A stretch of DNA of 64,000 nucleotides from JAFMDF01 sp965277445 (GCA_965277445.1 CBDICY010000016.1:186001-250000), one strand, 5' to 3'. Counted from the stretch's first letter, positions 33,615-43,205 are shown. Notes: generated by a model from the letters alone, not told the origin. Numbers and translations: made by a program.

Positions 33615-34868
33615 CTACTTCTTCCGATTAGAAAACAAATAATACAATAAACCCGCAATCAAAAAAGAATCTAGAAAATGAGCGTGGGTGAGTTGAAACA
33701 CTTCAAAATATGTGCATAAAGCGATAATAGAACTAATGCCCCAACAGATTAAGCCTTTGATGCCCCAAGGTTGAATCTTAGCTAAATCATATTGCTGCTT
33801 TTTTAACCAAAAGAAATCTAACAGATAGATAGCAGAAATAGAAGGCGTAAAAACACCTAGAATGTCTAAAAAGTCAAACAGGTAATTAGAAAATTGAAAC
33901 AGCGCCAACAAAGTACCAAGCACACTAGTTACTATACACATCGCTCTAAATTTCCAAGTCGTTTCCACCGTTGAAAAAGTCAGCACCGTAGAATATAAAT
34001 TGGAGGCGTTGGTAACCCAAGTAGAAACAAATAACAAGACAAAAGCTGGCAATATTAAACCTAGTGAATTCATTATTTTTATAATGTCCACTTCGCCCGT
34101 TTTTATAGCCGTAATGGCACTAATGATTAACACAAGTGGCGTACCAATGATAATACCCAATACGGCAATTAAGCTTTGTTTATCATTATAAATAAATCTT
34201 GAAAAATCTGCCATTAAAATAGGGACCAAAATAGAAGAACCGATTAAAACCGAAGTCGCATCAAATAAAGACATTTCATTATTTGGGCTTGGTAGATACT
34301 CCCAAAGATTGGTCACTTCTGTGTTTTGACCTAATGCTTTATACGTGGCATAAAATAGAAATACGGTGAGCAATGGTACGGCAATATTTGCCAATCTTTC
34401 AAGACTTCGAATGCCATAAATGGTCGTTACCGTAATAAAGATACTAGTAAAAACGACGATACTCCAGAGTGGAAAAGTGGTATCAAAGACCAGCCCCCCC
34501 GTTTCTTGAATGGCTTGTGCCAATAATTCTAAGGCAACAGAAAACCAGCCTAATAAAATTAATCCGATTATAAAATTGATGATTTTAGCACCCTGTTCGC
34601 CAAATGGAAACCGTAAAATCATGTACGTAGATAATCTCGACCGATTGCCAACTATCGTGGTAGCAATACATAAGACGGTTAATATTAGCGTTGAGATGCC
34701 ATAAGCAATCAATGCATCTTTTAGTCCAACCGAGAGGGCAATTTCTGCCCCTAAATACATAATGGGTAAGCTAAAGCCCATCCCTGCAAGAACTAAAGCA
34801 ATGGTCCAACCAGAAGTGAAATCTTTCGCTTGTACTTTCGACGTGGTATATTGATTATTTTCTGACAT
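33615..34868 (-). CDS. NCS1-family cytosine/purine-type permease
   Basis: This 417-aa inner-membrane protein has about 12 helices. It shows the NCS1 layout: TSGWTIALVLAGMGFSLPIMYLGAEIALSVG, then the loop RSRLSTYMILRFPFGEQGAKIIN, which is characteristic of CodB-like permeases, and ILMADFSRFIYNDKQSL between helices 5 and 6. Members move cytosine, hydantoins, allantoin, nicotinate or thiamine precursors with protons or sodium. It is the last gene of a minus-strand cluster; its start is 30 bp from the pepD stop, with a heptamer array in the gap. A paralogue lies at 36766-38025. Confidence 0.88.
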   Translation of the reverse strand: MSENNQYTTSKVQAKDFTSGWTIALVLAGMGFSLPIMYLGAEIALSVGLKDALIAYGISTLILTVLCIATTIVGNRSRLSTYMILRFPFGEQGAKIINFIIGLILLGWFSVALELLAQAIQETGGLVFDTTFPLWSIVVFTSIFITVTTIYGIRSLERLANIAVPLLTVFLFYATYKALGQNTEVTNLWEYLPSPNNEMSLFDATSVLIGSSILVPILMADFSRFIYNDKQSLIAVLGIIIGTPLVLIISAITAIKTGEVDIIKIMNSLGLILPAFVLLFVSTWVTNASNLYSTVLTFSTVETTWKFRAMCIVTSVLGTLLALFQFSNYLFDFLDILGVFTPSISAIYLLDFFWLKKQQYDLAKIQPWGIKGLICWGISSIIALCTYFEVFQLTHAHFLDSFLIAGLLYYLFSNRKK

Positions 34869-34873
34869 GATTC

Positions 34874-34901
34874 GAGTTGCGAGTTACGGGTTGCGAGTTA
34901 T
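34874..34901. repeat. direct heptamer array (GAGTTGC type) x4
   Basis: GAGTTGC, GAGTTAC, GGGTTGC, GAGTTAT, running into the pepD stop codon (34898-34900) and starting 6 bp before the next gene's ATG. The words match the arm type at 16365 and 47030, but no opposed arm is present. Confidence 0.85.
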
Positions 34902-36349
34902 AGTTCTGCTAAAACAGTAGTCAAATACTTCCAAAATTTCTGCGTCGAACTAATTTGTAAAGCCTCATCTGGCGAATGTGCGCCAGTTATATTGGGCCCA
35001 AAAGAAATAATCTCTAAATGGGGATAAGTTTCGGCTAAAATGCCACATTCTAAGCCTGCATGAATGGCAAAAATATCGGGCGCTTGACCATATAATTGTT
35101 CATACACCTTTTTCATCGTGGCAAGGGTTTGAGTATTGGGTTTGGGTTCCCAACCTGGGTAGGAGCCTATTTCGGTTATTGTCGCATTGATGGTTGAAAA
35201 ACTACTGTGAATCATGTTCACTAAATCAGCTCGCTCACTTTCGATAAAACTACGGGTGTGACAACTAATTTTATAGTGTCCGTTTCCTAATTCAATTTTT
35301 GCTACATTATTAGAACTCTGTACTAAATTATTTAATGCTGGTGTCATTCTATAAATACCATTTGGGCAATTATAAATACTGGCGATTAACGATTTTTGGA
35401 GGGCATCAGGTAAAACATAAGATTCCTTTTTTTCAGTAGTTAATTCAATGGTCATTTTAGGGTCGCTGTCTTTATTTTCTTTTTGCAGTAAAGCCGTCCA
35501 GCATAATACTTCCTTTTTTAATAATGAAATAGCAGTTTTTTCAACACCGATAATAGCCGTGCATTCCCTGGGAATGGCATTTGTGAGGCTGCCTCCATTT
35601 ATTGAACCGATTCGAATGCTAAGCTTTTTATCCAATTCAAAAAGTAATCTATTCAACAATTTTATAGCATTACTTTTTCCTTTGTGAATATCTACGCCCG
35701 AATGACCGCCTGATAATCCTTTGATACTCAATTTAAAAAAAGAAACGTCTGGAGACAGCATACTTTCATAATAATTCCCTTCCATCTCCACATCTACACC
35801 ACCTGCCGAGCCAATTGTTAAAGCATCATCTTCTTCCGAATCTAAATTTAATAAAATAGCTCCTGTTAAAAATCCTTTTTTTAGCCCCATTGCGCCTGTC
35901 ATTCCCACTTCTTCGTCTATGGTAAATATCGCCTCAATTGCTGGATGTGCTAAATCATTGGCTGCTAAAACGGACATAATAGCCGCTACGCCAATGCCAT
36001 TATCTGCGCCAAGTGTAGTGCCTTTTGCTTTTATCCAATCGCCGTCCACATACATATTGATGCCTTGAGTAGCAAAGTCAAAATCCGTATTCGCATTTTT
36101 TTGATGCACCATATCCAAATGCCCTTGTAGGATAATGGTTGGTTTGGCTTCCATGCCTTTGGTAGCTGGCTTTTTAATGAGGACATTGCCTATTTCATCT
36201 ACTATTGTTTCCATGCCTAAATTTTCGCCAAATGCCTTCATAAATTGGATGACTTGTGCTTCTTTTTTCGAGGCTCTTGGAATGGCATTTAATTGGCGGA
36301 AATGTTTCCAGATAGCAGTTGGTTGGAGGTGACTTAAGGTATTTGACAT
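34898..36349 (-). CDS. pepD: aminoacyl-histidine dipeptidase (M20C, PepD type)
   Basis: This 483-aa cytosolic dinuclear zinc peptidase has the M20 motifs: IILQGHLDMVHQK (metal His and the following Asp), TTLGADNGIGVAAIMSVLA (bridging Asp), FTIDEEVGMTGAMGL (catalytic Glu and metal Glu), NLDSEEDDALTIGSAGG, and the late metal His in FGPNITGAHSPDE. The lid domain starts with SGGHSGVDIHKGKSNAIK. It cleaves Xaa-His dipeptides such as carnosine as well as other dipeptides. It stands between two NCS1 permeases in a minus-strand cluster. Confidence 0.93.
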   Translation of the reverse strand: MSNTLSHLQPTAIWKHFRQLNAIPRASKKEAQVIQFMKAFGENLGMETIVDEIGNVLIKKPATKGMEAKPTIILQGHLDMVHQKNANTDFDFATQGINMYVDGDWIKAKGTTLGADNGIGVAAIMSVLAANDLAHPAIEAIFTIDEEVGMTGAMGLKKGFLTGAILLNLDSEEDDALTIGSAGGVDVEMEGNYYESMLSPDVSFFKLSIKGLSGGHSGVDIHKGKSNAIKLLNRLLFELDKKLSIRIGSINGGSLTNAIPRECTAIIGVEKTAISLLKKEVLCWTALLQKENKDSDPKMTIELTTEKKESYVLPDALQKSLIASIYNCPNGIYRMTPALNNLVQSSNNVAKIELGNGHYKISCHTRSFIESERADLVNMIHSSFSTINATITEIGSYPGWEPKPNTQTLATMKKVYEQLYGQAPDIFAIHAGLECGILAETYPHLEIISFGPNITGAHSPDEALQISSTQKFWKYLTTVLAEL

Positions 36350-36765
36350 GAAATTATTTTGTGCCTTACGTAATCGCCAAATTTGGCTGATTCAAATTAT
36401 GTAGAACCAGCCAAATTAATGTCATGCGGTGTAATGTTGTAGTCAAACTAATCGACAAAAAGTTGTGGCTGTTTACTGATATTACTTAATCCCAAAGGGG
36501 TGATATATGATAACCTAGGGCGAAAAGCCCTAGGGATAAATCTAATGTAATGGTCTCAAAACCCCAACGGGGTGACATAAATACATCCTTTATGTCGCTC
36601 TTTCAGAGCTTAACCGAGGGAGCGTTATGCTGTCATCATAGGACTGTGTCCCATGTTATTATATTTCGCTCCTTTGGAGCTAAGATTAGATAGTTACAAT
36701 TTTCTGTCGAATTAATAGTCACAACATTACGCCGCAAGACATGAATTTTGCGGTTACGAGTGATA
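36350..36765. other. 416-bp intergenic region filled by a composite repeat
   Basis: Almost all of this gap is the hairpin-rich element annotated at 36431-36730. The flanks include GCCAAATTTGGC (near 36372), a perfect palindrome. No gene is seen. Confidence 0.6.
36431..36730. mobile_element. composite REP/MITE-like element with 35-bp inverted ends
   Basis: Imperfect inverted repeats GTAATGTTGT...CGACA...TTGT bound it (36431-36466 and 36696-36730). Inside are short hairpin modules: CCTAGGGCGAAAAGCCCTAGG near 36515-36535, CCCAAAGGGG near 36493, ACCCCAACGGGGT near 36561, and TCGCTCCTTTGGAGC near 36666. Modules of the CCCCAACGGGGTGACAT kind are, to my knowledge, common interspersed repeats in Bacteroidota. 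No coding frame. It separates two genes of the permease/peptidase cluster. Confidence 0.65.
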
Positions 36766-38025
36766 TTAATCCTTCTTCACCTTCAAAAGTACCCCATAAA
36801 AAACCAAACCTGCCAGAAAAGCATCGATAAAAGAAATAGTCGTCAATTGAAACAACTCATTATGGGTAGCAATAGCAACTAAAGAACTAGCACCCCAAGC
36901 CAAAAATGCTTGCCAAATAAAATCTGGTAAGTCCTCAATTTGCTCCACTTCATAAGCGCCTTTGCTAACAAAAAAATAATGCAAGATAAAAATAGACGCT
37001 AGGGAAGGAACAACCAGACTAACAAAAGTCAACATATCAATAAAATAAGTCGAGAAGCCCATTAAGGCTAGTGTCGTAGCAACTATACTAGCAACGACTC
37101 CTATTGCCCAAAATTTCCATTTTTTATTAATGGTGGAAAATACTAGAATGGCAGAATAGAGATTCACTACATTAGTGGTCCAAGTAGAGAATACTAAAAT
37201 AAATAAAGCGGGTATCGTTAAACTAAGCCCAATCATTATTTTCATAATATCCTCTTCTCCAGTCAGAATAGAGGGTGCTGCCCCTGCGATTAAGATCAAA
37301 GGCGTACCAATTGTCAATCCTAATGCGCCTAATAGTGCATCCTTATCTTTTTTGGCAAACCGAGAAAAATCGGGCATAAAAACAGGCATCAAAATAGAAG
37401 TACCTGTAATAATAGAGATCGCCTCTAGGATGGTCATAGAGCCATTGCCTTCAAAAGCCCAAATTTTATCCCAACTATCTTCTACTTGTAACGTGACATA
37501 TAAAATATAGCCAACAAAAAGGATTAAAAAAGGGACAGCAACATTGGAGAATTTTTCAATGACTTTAAAACCAAAAATAGTCGTTAAAGTCATTAGTATG
37601 CTACTTGTCGTAATTAGTACAAATAAAGGAATGTTGATACCTAATAACTGATTGAAAGCATCGGCTATAGCTTGACCAAACAATTCCATCGTAATGGCAT
37701 ACCAACCAAGGGCAGGTAAAGCAACCAGTAGGTTAATGAACTTAACGCCCATTTTTCCAAAAGGAAAATGCAGAATCATATAAGTAGACAACCTTGTGCG
37801 CCGACCAATAATTGCCGTAATGGTACAAAGTGTTCCTAATACCAAACAGACAAAAAAGAAGACCAATAAAGCAGCTGAAAAACCAATGGATTGCGCAATA
37901 TTTGCCCCCACATAGAAGACAGGCAACGTTATACCTATGCCTACAATAATGCCCATGATACTCAAACCGCCAACTGTGGCATTTTCTGGTACTCGAATAG
38001 TCGTAAAGTCGCCTTGTTGTGTCAT
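36766..38025 (-). CDS. NCS1-family permease (paralogue of the 33.6-kb permease)
   Basis: The ATG at 38025 (MTQQGDFTTIRVPENATVGG) is chosen over one 15 codons upstream, because the extension is a hydrophobic run before the true soluble N-terminus. The 419-aa inner-membrane protein has about 12 helices and the same landmarks as the other permease: RTRLSTYMILHFPFGKMGVKFIN and LMPVFMPDFSRFAKKDKDAL. The two differ widely outside these motifs, so they may take different but related substrates. It lies 61 bp downstream of the NicX/M29-like enzyme gene. Confidence 0.88.
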   Translation of the reverse strand: MTQQGDFTTIRVPENATVGGLSIMGIIVGIGITLPVFYVGANIAQSIGFSAALLVFFFVCLVLGTLCTITAIIGRRTRLSTYMILHFPFGKMGVKFINLLVALPALGWYAITMELFGQAIADAFNQLLGINIPLFVLITTSSILMTLTTIFGFKVIEKFSNVAVPFLILFVGYILYVTLQVEDSWDKIWAFEGNGSMTILEAISIITGTSILMPVFMPDFSRFAKKDKDALLGALGLTIGTPLILIAGAAPSILTGEEDIMKIMIGLSLTIPALFILVFSTWTTNVVNLYSAILVFSTINKKWKFWAIGVVASIVATTLALMGFSTYFIDMLTFVSLVVPSLASIFILHYFFVSKGAYEVEQIEDLPDFIWQAFLAWGASSLVAIATHNELFQLTTISFIDAFLAGLVFYGVLLKVKKD

Positions 38026-38086
38026 TTTTATTTTTATAAAAAAAATCATGGTGATTGTTAAAATTACCATGATTTAAGTATAAAAC

Positions 38087-39142
38087 CTACTCCTGTTCTG
38101 CTAAAATTTCATCTGCCAATGCTTTCAAAGCTGGATGACAAACTTCGCCATTCTCCACAATTTTCTGGTCGTCTAGATAAATCGTTGCTTTAGTGACAAT
38201 CCCATCAAAATGAGATTTAGCAGGTTGTCCGTTTGGTGGCATATCAATTCGGCTGGTATGTCCAAAACCAAAATCTACGCCTCCCCAAATTCGTTCGTCT
38301 TCCACCACATCACCGCTCAGTTTTCGTATGCGAGGATGCATGCCGAACATATTATGAGAAATTTTATACATGTTTGGGTCGTCAAATGCTGCTAAATAGT
38401 CTTTGAATTTATCCGCCTCTTGATTACCAACGACTTCTGAAATGATGCCGTCTTTCATGATAAAAGCAACTTCATTATCATTGTTCGCTACGTCGGCATT
38501 CATTAGCGTATCAAAAACTATTTTGCCGTTCATACTGCCTAACTTCGGCACAAGATTGACGTAACCAGGAGCTGTTCCAAATTTTGGTTTGGAATAATCA
38601 CCGTCATCTATATCAAAAGAATAATTTAAATCGGTCTCATAAGAAACGGCTGTACCATTAGTGCTTGTAATATGGACTTTTTTGGCAGCCATCGCCATGT
38701 CTTTAACTCGATTTAATAATATTCCTAGCTTGGTAATATTATAGCCTGTGATGACTCGATAGAGTGATTCGATACTCGTATCTGCTAAAATAATGTAGCG
38801 TAGCTTTTTATTTTTTGCCATTGCCGTTTCCCAAATATCCGAATATAAAAGGATGGGTGCATTGAGTTCTATCCAAATATCTACTTCACAAAGGGCGGCA
38901 GTCAAGGCGGCAGCGGGCCAGTCTGGCATGCCCATTTGTCCATCATCTCTTCCTTTGGGCGTCCACAGCACCAATGGAATACCATCTGCCGCAAAAGCCG
39001 CATTTGCTAAGGCATTGACAACGTCGATATTAGTACCTGAATCTGCGGTAATCGCTACGGTTTCTCCTTTTTTTACTTGGAACATTTCTTCTAAAAGGAC
39101 CTTCGCTACTTTGGCTATTTCTAAACTATGTTTACTGGTCAT
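38087..39142 (-). CDS. NicX/M29-like metalloenzyme (aminopeptidase or ring-cleaving dioxygenase fold)
   Basis: This 351-aa cytosolic protein shares the fold of M29 aminopeptidases (AmpS) and 2,5-dihydroxypyridine 5,6-dioxygenase (NicX). The candidate iron ligands of NicX, recalled as two His and one Asp (His265, His318, Asp320), have good counterparts here: His263 in YKISHNMFG, and His311 and Asp313 in KSHFDG. The close spacing and shared FDDPNMYKISH and IYLDD segments favour the NicX-like side. Family annotation would most likely read leucyl aminopeptidase. Between a TonB receptor and NCS1 permeases, a role in breaking down an imported N-heterocycle or peptide is plausible but inferred. Confidence 0.75.
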   Translation of the reverse strand: MTSKHSLEIAKVAKVLLEEMFQVKKGETVAITADSGTNIDVVNALANAAFAADGIPLVLWTPKGRDDGQMGMPDWPAAALTAALCEVDIWIELNAPILLYSDIWETAMAKNKKLRYIILADTSIESLYRVITGYNITKLGILLNRVKDMAMAAKKVHITSTNGTAVSYETDLNYSFDIDDGDYSKPKFGTAPGYVNLVPKLGSMNGKIVFDTLMNADVANNDNEVAFIMKDGIISEVVGNQEADKFKDYLAAFDDPNMYKISHNMFGMHPRIRKLSGDVVEDERIWGGVDFGFGHTSRIDMPPNGQPAKSHFDGIVTKATIYLDDQKIVENGEVCHPALKALADEILAEQE

Positions 39143-39160
39143 ATCTTTTTTTTAGAGGTC

Positions 39161-39350
39161 AGAAGCCAGACCACTTCGTTGTCAGAAGTCAGACTTATGA
39201 CGTGGAATACGAGACAAGTCTGACTTATGATAGTCAATGAAACCCGCCCGCCAGAGCATTCGGGCTGGTTGACGGTCTGATTTCTGACAGAAAATTTTAG
39301 CATTCCATCCCTTCGGGTTCGGAATTGCCATTCCTAGTGGTCTGACTTCT
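39161..39350. repeat. GTCAGA-word inverted repeat region
   Basis: The outer arms 39161-39175 and 39336-39350 (AGAAGCCAGACCACT and its complement, one mismatch) enclose a second pair, AAGTCAGACTT (39187-39197) and AAGTCTGACTT (39216-39226), and several GTCAGA/TCTGAC words, some at 7-nt steps. It fills the gap between the enzyme and the TonB receptor genes and ends 5 bp from the receptor stop. Confidence 0.7.
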
Positions 39351-39354
39351 ATTT

Positions 39355-41724
39355 CTAAAAATCAATCCCAAAAGTAGCCCCAATCGTAGCAGGACGACCT
39401 CTCCATCCGATACCACCAAAAGGATCTGTCTCCAAATAATATTGTTGGTCTGTGATATTCTTTCCCCAAAGCGCAAAACTAAGCTTATTCACATTTAAGG
39501 ACACTCTGGCATTGAGCAATTGATAGGCATCAGCAATAGTGCCTTCCTCATTAGAATCATACCAATAGATTTTTCCCGTACCATTCAGATTGATATTGAT
39601 ATCTAAACTTGCATTTTCTCCTACCTCAAAACTGGATGCTAATCCGATATTAAAATTATTTTGAGGAACAAAAGAAGTAAAATTACCATTGAATTCATTT
39701 AAGTCTCTTGCAGTACCATCCGCTCCACCAGTAGTACCCCCTTGATCAATTTTGGAATTGACTAAACCATAACTTAGGTTAACATCCAGGTATTTTGATA
39801 ACCTGATTTTTGAATCTAATTCAAACCCAGCAATCGTACTCTTTTCATAATTGTAATTACCCGGCACAAAATTATCTAAATCATAGATAAATTGCTGTCT
39901 GTCCGTAAAGTCAGAAAAGAAGACAGAGGCATTCAGTAGAAACCGATTGTCCCAAAAGGAAGTTTTAGCACCGATTTCAAAATTATCAGATAATTCTTTG
40001 CGGAAGTCAGCAGCAAAAAGTTCGGTGAACTGCGCATTGAATCCTCCTGATCGGTACCCTCTACCATAATTAAAATACATCAACGCATTTTCAGAAGCTT
40101 GGTAACTCAAGGATGCTTTAGGTTGCAATACATTCGCATCTCTTTTGTTCACGATTGCCTCGGGTTCCCCAAAAAGTAAGGGCAATCTATCTTCTTGCTC
40201 GTAATTGTCGATATCGTACCTAAGTCCAAAGGAGGCCGTTAACTTATCGCTTAGTTTATAATCTAAGAATCCGAAAAAAGCGATGGTGTTGAAATCAACC
40301 GTATAATCCGTTACTGCCCAATCATCCGAAAAAGTTAAGTCAGACTGGTAAAAATTACGTTCTACATTTTGAAAAAAGCCACCCACACTCCAATCTAATT
40401 TGGAGGCATTACTATTGTTGGATAGCCTAAATTCTTGGTTGATTGATTTTGTATCATTAAATTCTCCTTGATCTAAGCCAAAAAAGTCAACAAAACCGTC
40501 AAATGGCTCTTCCGTAAAATCCAAATCACCAGTAGTATTTCTATCCACTTTACTGTAGGAAGTGATGCTCTGTAACTTAGCCTTTCCCAAATTAAATTGA
40601 AGGTTGACACTTCCAAATAAATTCTTCATATCAGAATTTCCGAAAACATCCTGATGGATGACACTATTCTCATCCGTCGGATTTGGATTAATTCCAGCAA
40701 CAAAGGGTGCTCCACCCGAGCCTATGCTTGCAGGATCTATGGAATAATAGGTTGCTCCTGCATCCGTATTCATATACTGCAAGGTGGCAGTCGCTTTTAC
40801 TTTGCTAGAAGGCGTAAGGATGACTTGCCCCCGTAGATTTAAATCTTTGCTAAAATCTACTTTTTTATCAAGAAACGTATTCGTTAATAGCCCATTAAAA
40901 TTCTGGTACTTCCCTGAAATTCTATAGTAAGCCTTATCTTCTGTTATCGCACCAGAGGAAACCAATTGACCAGAATAATAGCCCCCATTACCAGCACCGA
41001 GCTGAATATTATTTTTGCGTTCATTAGTAGGTTCCTTAGAATAGATGTTGATCGCTCCACCAATTGCGTTTTTACCATATAAGGCGCCTTGAGGACCTTT
41101 TACTACCTCAATTAAAGCTAAGTCAAAAACTTCTTGGTTAAGCAATGCTGGGTCTGGAATAGTCACTCCATCCACGACAAAAGCTACAGGTGCATCCGAG
41201 TTCCTTATTTGTGGAATACCTCGGACTACCAAAAAATTAACGCCTACCGCTTGAGATTCGCTCAACTTCATATTAGGTACTAATTCAGCGAAGTCGGCTA
41301 CGTTAGAGATACCTGCTTTTTCTATCCCCTCACTATTAAGCGCCGTTACTGATTCTGGTATCTTTTGGATAGAAGCGACTCGTTTTCTAGCTCTACCAAC
41401 TACGCCAGAAAATCCTTTAACAACCACCTCTTCCAATGTTTCAGCGGATTCCGTTAGCGTAATATTTAATCGACTTTTTCCATCCAATGGCATTTCTATA
41501 TTGCCATAACCTGTATAAGTGACCATTAAAGTAGCATCAGTGGCTACGGTTATTTCGTAATTTCCATTATAATCGGAAACCGTTCCATTATTAGTTCCTT
41601 TTTCAACGATAGTAGCACCAATAAGCGTTTCGCCCGCCGCATCAACGATAGTTCCTGATACCGTTACTTGCGCATAGGAAAAAGTCGAAATAAGTAGAAA
41701 TAATAAATAAATATATTTTTTCAT
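39355..41724 (-). CDS. TonB-dependent outer-membrane receptor with carboxypeptidase-regulatory domain
   Basis: This 789-aa receptor has a signal peptide (MKKYIYLLFLLISTFSYAQ), a CarboxypepD_reg-like domain (about 20-105; VTVSGTIVDAAGETLIGATIVEKGTNNGTVSDYNG), a plug domain (about 115-235; SVTALNSEGIEKAGI, VVRGIPQIRNSD, VVKGPQGALYGKNAIGGAINIYSK) and a 22-strand barrel ending in aromatic GATFGIDF. No SusD partner follows, so it is not a classical Sus pair; the layout is more like receptors for siderophores or small molecules. It is first in the minus-strand cluster with the NicX-like enzyme and permeases, suggesting it brings their substrate into the periplasm. Confidence 0.93.
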   Translation of the reverse strand: MKKYIYLLFLLISTFSYAQVTVSGTIVDAAGETLIGATIVEKGTNNGTVSDYNGNYEITVATDATLMVTYTGYGNIEMPLDGKSRLNITLTESAETLEEVVVKGFSGVVGRARKRVASIQKIPESVTALNSEGIEKAGISNVADFAELVPNMKLSESQAVGVNFLVVRGIPQIRNSDAPVAFVVDGVTIPDPALLNQEVFDLALIEVVKGPQGALYGKNAIGGAINIYSKEPTNERKNNIQLGAGNGGYYSGQLVSSGAITEDKAYYRISGKYQNFNGLLTNTFLDKKVDFSKDLNLRGQVILTPSSKVKATATLQYMNTDAGATYYSIDPASIGSGGAPFVAGINPNPTDENSVIHQDVFGNSDMKNLFGSVNLQFNLGKAKLQSITSYSKVDRNTTGDLDFTEEPFDGFVDFFGLDQGEFNDTKSINQEFRLSNNSNASKLDWSVGGFFQNVERNFYQSDLTFSDDWAVTDYTVDFNTIAFFGFLDYKLSDKLTASFGLRYDIDNYEQEDRLPLLFGEPEAIVNKRDANVLQPKASLSYQASENALMYFNYGRGYRSGGFNAQFTELFAADFRKELSDNFEIGAKTSFWDNRFLLNASVFFSDFTDRQQFIYDLDNFVPGNYNYEKSTIAGFELDSKIRLSKYLDVNLSYGLVNSKIDQGGTTGGADGTARDLNEFNGNFTSFVPQNNFNIGLASSFEVGENASLDININLNGTGKIYWYDSNEEGTIADAYQLLNARVSLNVNKLSFALWGKNITDQQYYLETDPFGGIGWRGRPATIGATFGIDF

Positions 41725-41856
41725 CCTGTTAAGTTTTAAAATAAATGAAAGATTATGCTAAAAAGAATGTGAACTTATGTAGGAATTTTTTCTATTCATT
41801 TATTTTTACTTACTTTTATTTTATTTAGTAATTCTATTTAGAAAATCAGAAAAAAT

Positions 41857-43113
41857 ATGAAAAATCGGAAAAGTATAGAGCGTAATACCCTTCTGATGAC
41901 GGCCCATTGCTTTAAAATTTTATTAGCCATGATTTTAAAACAATTCAAGGAAGCGCATAAAGAAAATGCGGCAGTTACTGGTCGAGTTACTCAACTATAT
42001 GGATTTGGGAATTATAATGCAAGTTTGCCTAGTTTAGGGCAAGCATTAGAAAAATTGACGGGCGAATTTATCAATGGTAAGTACTTGTATGATAAACAAA
42101 GAGAGCTACAAATGGGAAAACCTGTATTAAAGTTGAATGGTTATTATAAAACCGTCCTTTTCCAATATATTGGCTATGAAGGCATTGTCGATTTTACTAA
42201 AAAAGTGATTAAAGAGGAGCAAGAAAAAGCCAAACAACTCGCCTTAATTCAAAAGGATACGCTTGAACAGAATTTCTTTTATGTCTGCTACTATTTTGGA
42301 GAATATAAAGAAGTCGTAAAATGTCAAGTGGTTGTATTGAATAATTGGAAAAATCTGCAATACACCTACTTATATCCATTAAAGGATGGAATATTTAGAA
42401 AATTTCTAGCTTATGGAACGGCTAAAAGAAGGGGGGATATTCTACACGTCCGAACGAAAACATTGATGGATGGAAAAATGATAGATGGAGGCGAAGATAT
42501 TCTATACGTTGGTCATACTGAACCAAGCACGAACACTTTTATGCTTGGAGTCTTTTCAGCATTTGATATTAATAATAGAGTGGTTGCAGGAAAAATAATC
42601 TTTGAAAAATGTGATTCCAAAGCAGAAATGATTGCCAAATCTACCACCTTAAAAATCCCTGCTTATATTGCACAAGAATTAAGAAATGTAAGAATTGAGA
42701 ACGATGGGATCATTCCTAATAGTACCTTTGATATTTCGTCCAAAAGCCCTTATAGCATTACTTATGATAAGATTCCTGGTAAGTATACGTTCACTCTTTT
42801 TCAAGACAATAAATTATTGGGCAATTTCCAATTTTCTATTCATGCGGAGACCTTCAAATTATCGTCTTTGACAGAAGGAGTATTAATCGTAAAAGATAAT
42901 TTTGAATTAATTCAAAATGGTTCAGTTATTCATTTTAGTTTTCAATTAACGGGCATTGCTTTTTTTACCAAATTAGAGGTTTTTATCAAAACTTATTATT
43001 TAAATAAAGGAGAAACTGATATTAAAGGGGTGTTTAGTGGCTTGGATATTGAAAATCGTTTGATTAGTGGAGAAGTTCGAGTTGGGTATGAAGCAATTGA
43101 ATTGAAGCCCTAG
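41857..43113 (+). CDS. unknown protein with two related beta-rich modules
   Basis: This 418-aa protein is not recognised. Residues 1-110 are helical and basic (QFKEAHKENAAVTGRVTQLYGFGNYNASLPSLGQALEKL, then GYYKTVLFQYIGYEGIVDFTKKVI). Two beta-rich modules follow. The first (about 145-265) ends TFMLGVFSAFDINNRVVAGKIIFEK and the second (about 325-418) ends DIKGVFSGLDIENRLISGEVRVG; the shared pattern GVFS..DI.NR...G....... argues for an internal duplication. No signal peptide, so it is probably cytosolic. It is divergent from the TonB receptor gene and followed by a LuxR regulator on the same strand. Confidence 0.75.
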   Translation: MKNRKSIERNTLLMTAHCFKILLAMILKQFKEAHKENAAVTGRVTQLYGFGNYNASLPSLGQALEKLTGEFINGKYLYDKQRELQMGKPVLKLNGYYKTVLFQYIGYEGIVDFTKKVIKEEQEKAKQLALIQKDTLEQNFFYVCYYFGEYKEVVKCQVVVLNNWKNLQYTYLYPLKDGIFRKFLAYGTAKRRGDILHVRTKTLMDGKMIDGGEDILYVGHTEPSTNTFMLGVFSAFDINNRVVAGKIIFEKCDSKAEMIAKSTTLKIPAYIAQELRNVRIENDGIIPNSTFDISSKSPYSITYDKIPGKYTFTLFQDNKLLGNFQFSIHAETFKLSSLTEGVLIVKDNFELIQNGSVIHFSFQLTGIAFFTKLEVFIKTYYLNKGETDIKGVFSGLDIENRLISGEVRVGYEAIELKP

Positions 43114-43205
43114 TAGGAATCTGTTAAAAACTTGATAAAAAAACCAAAAACACTATCTTTTAGCGCCTATTTCCGTATCGTTTCGAATACCTTGCTATTA
43201 TTTTT

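Noticed and set aside
33615..41724. Classical SusC/SusD polysaccharide utilisation locus
   Set aside because: The TonB receptor has no SusD-like lipoprotein and no glycoside hydrolase nearby; permeases and peptidase-like genes point to another substrate.
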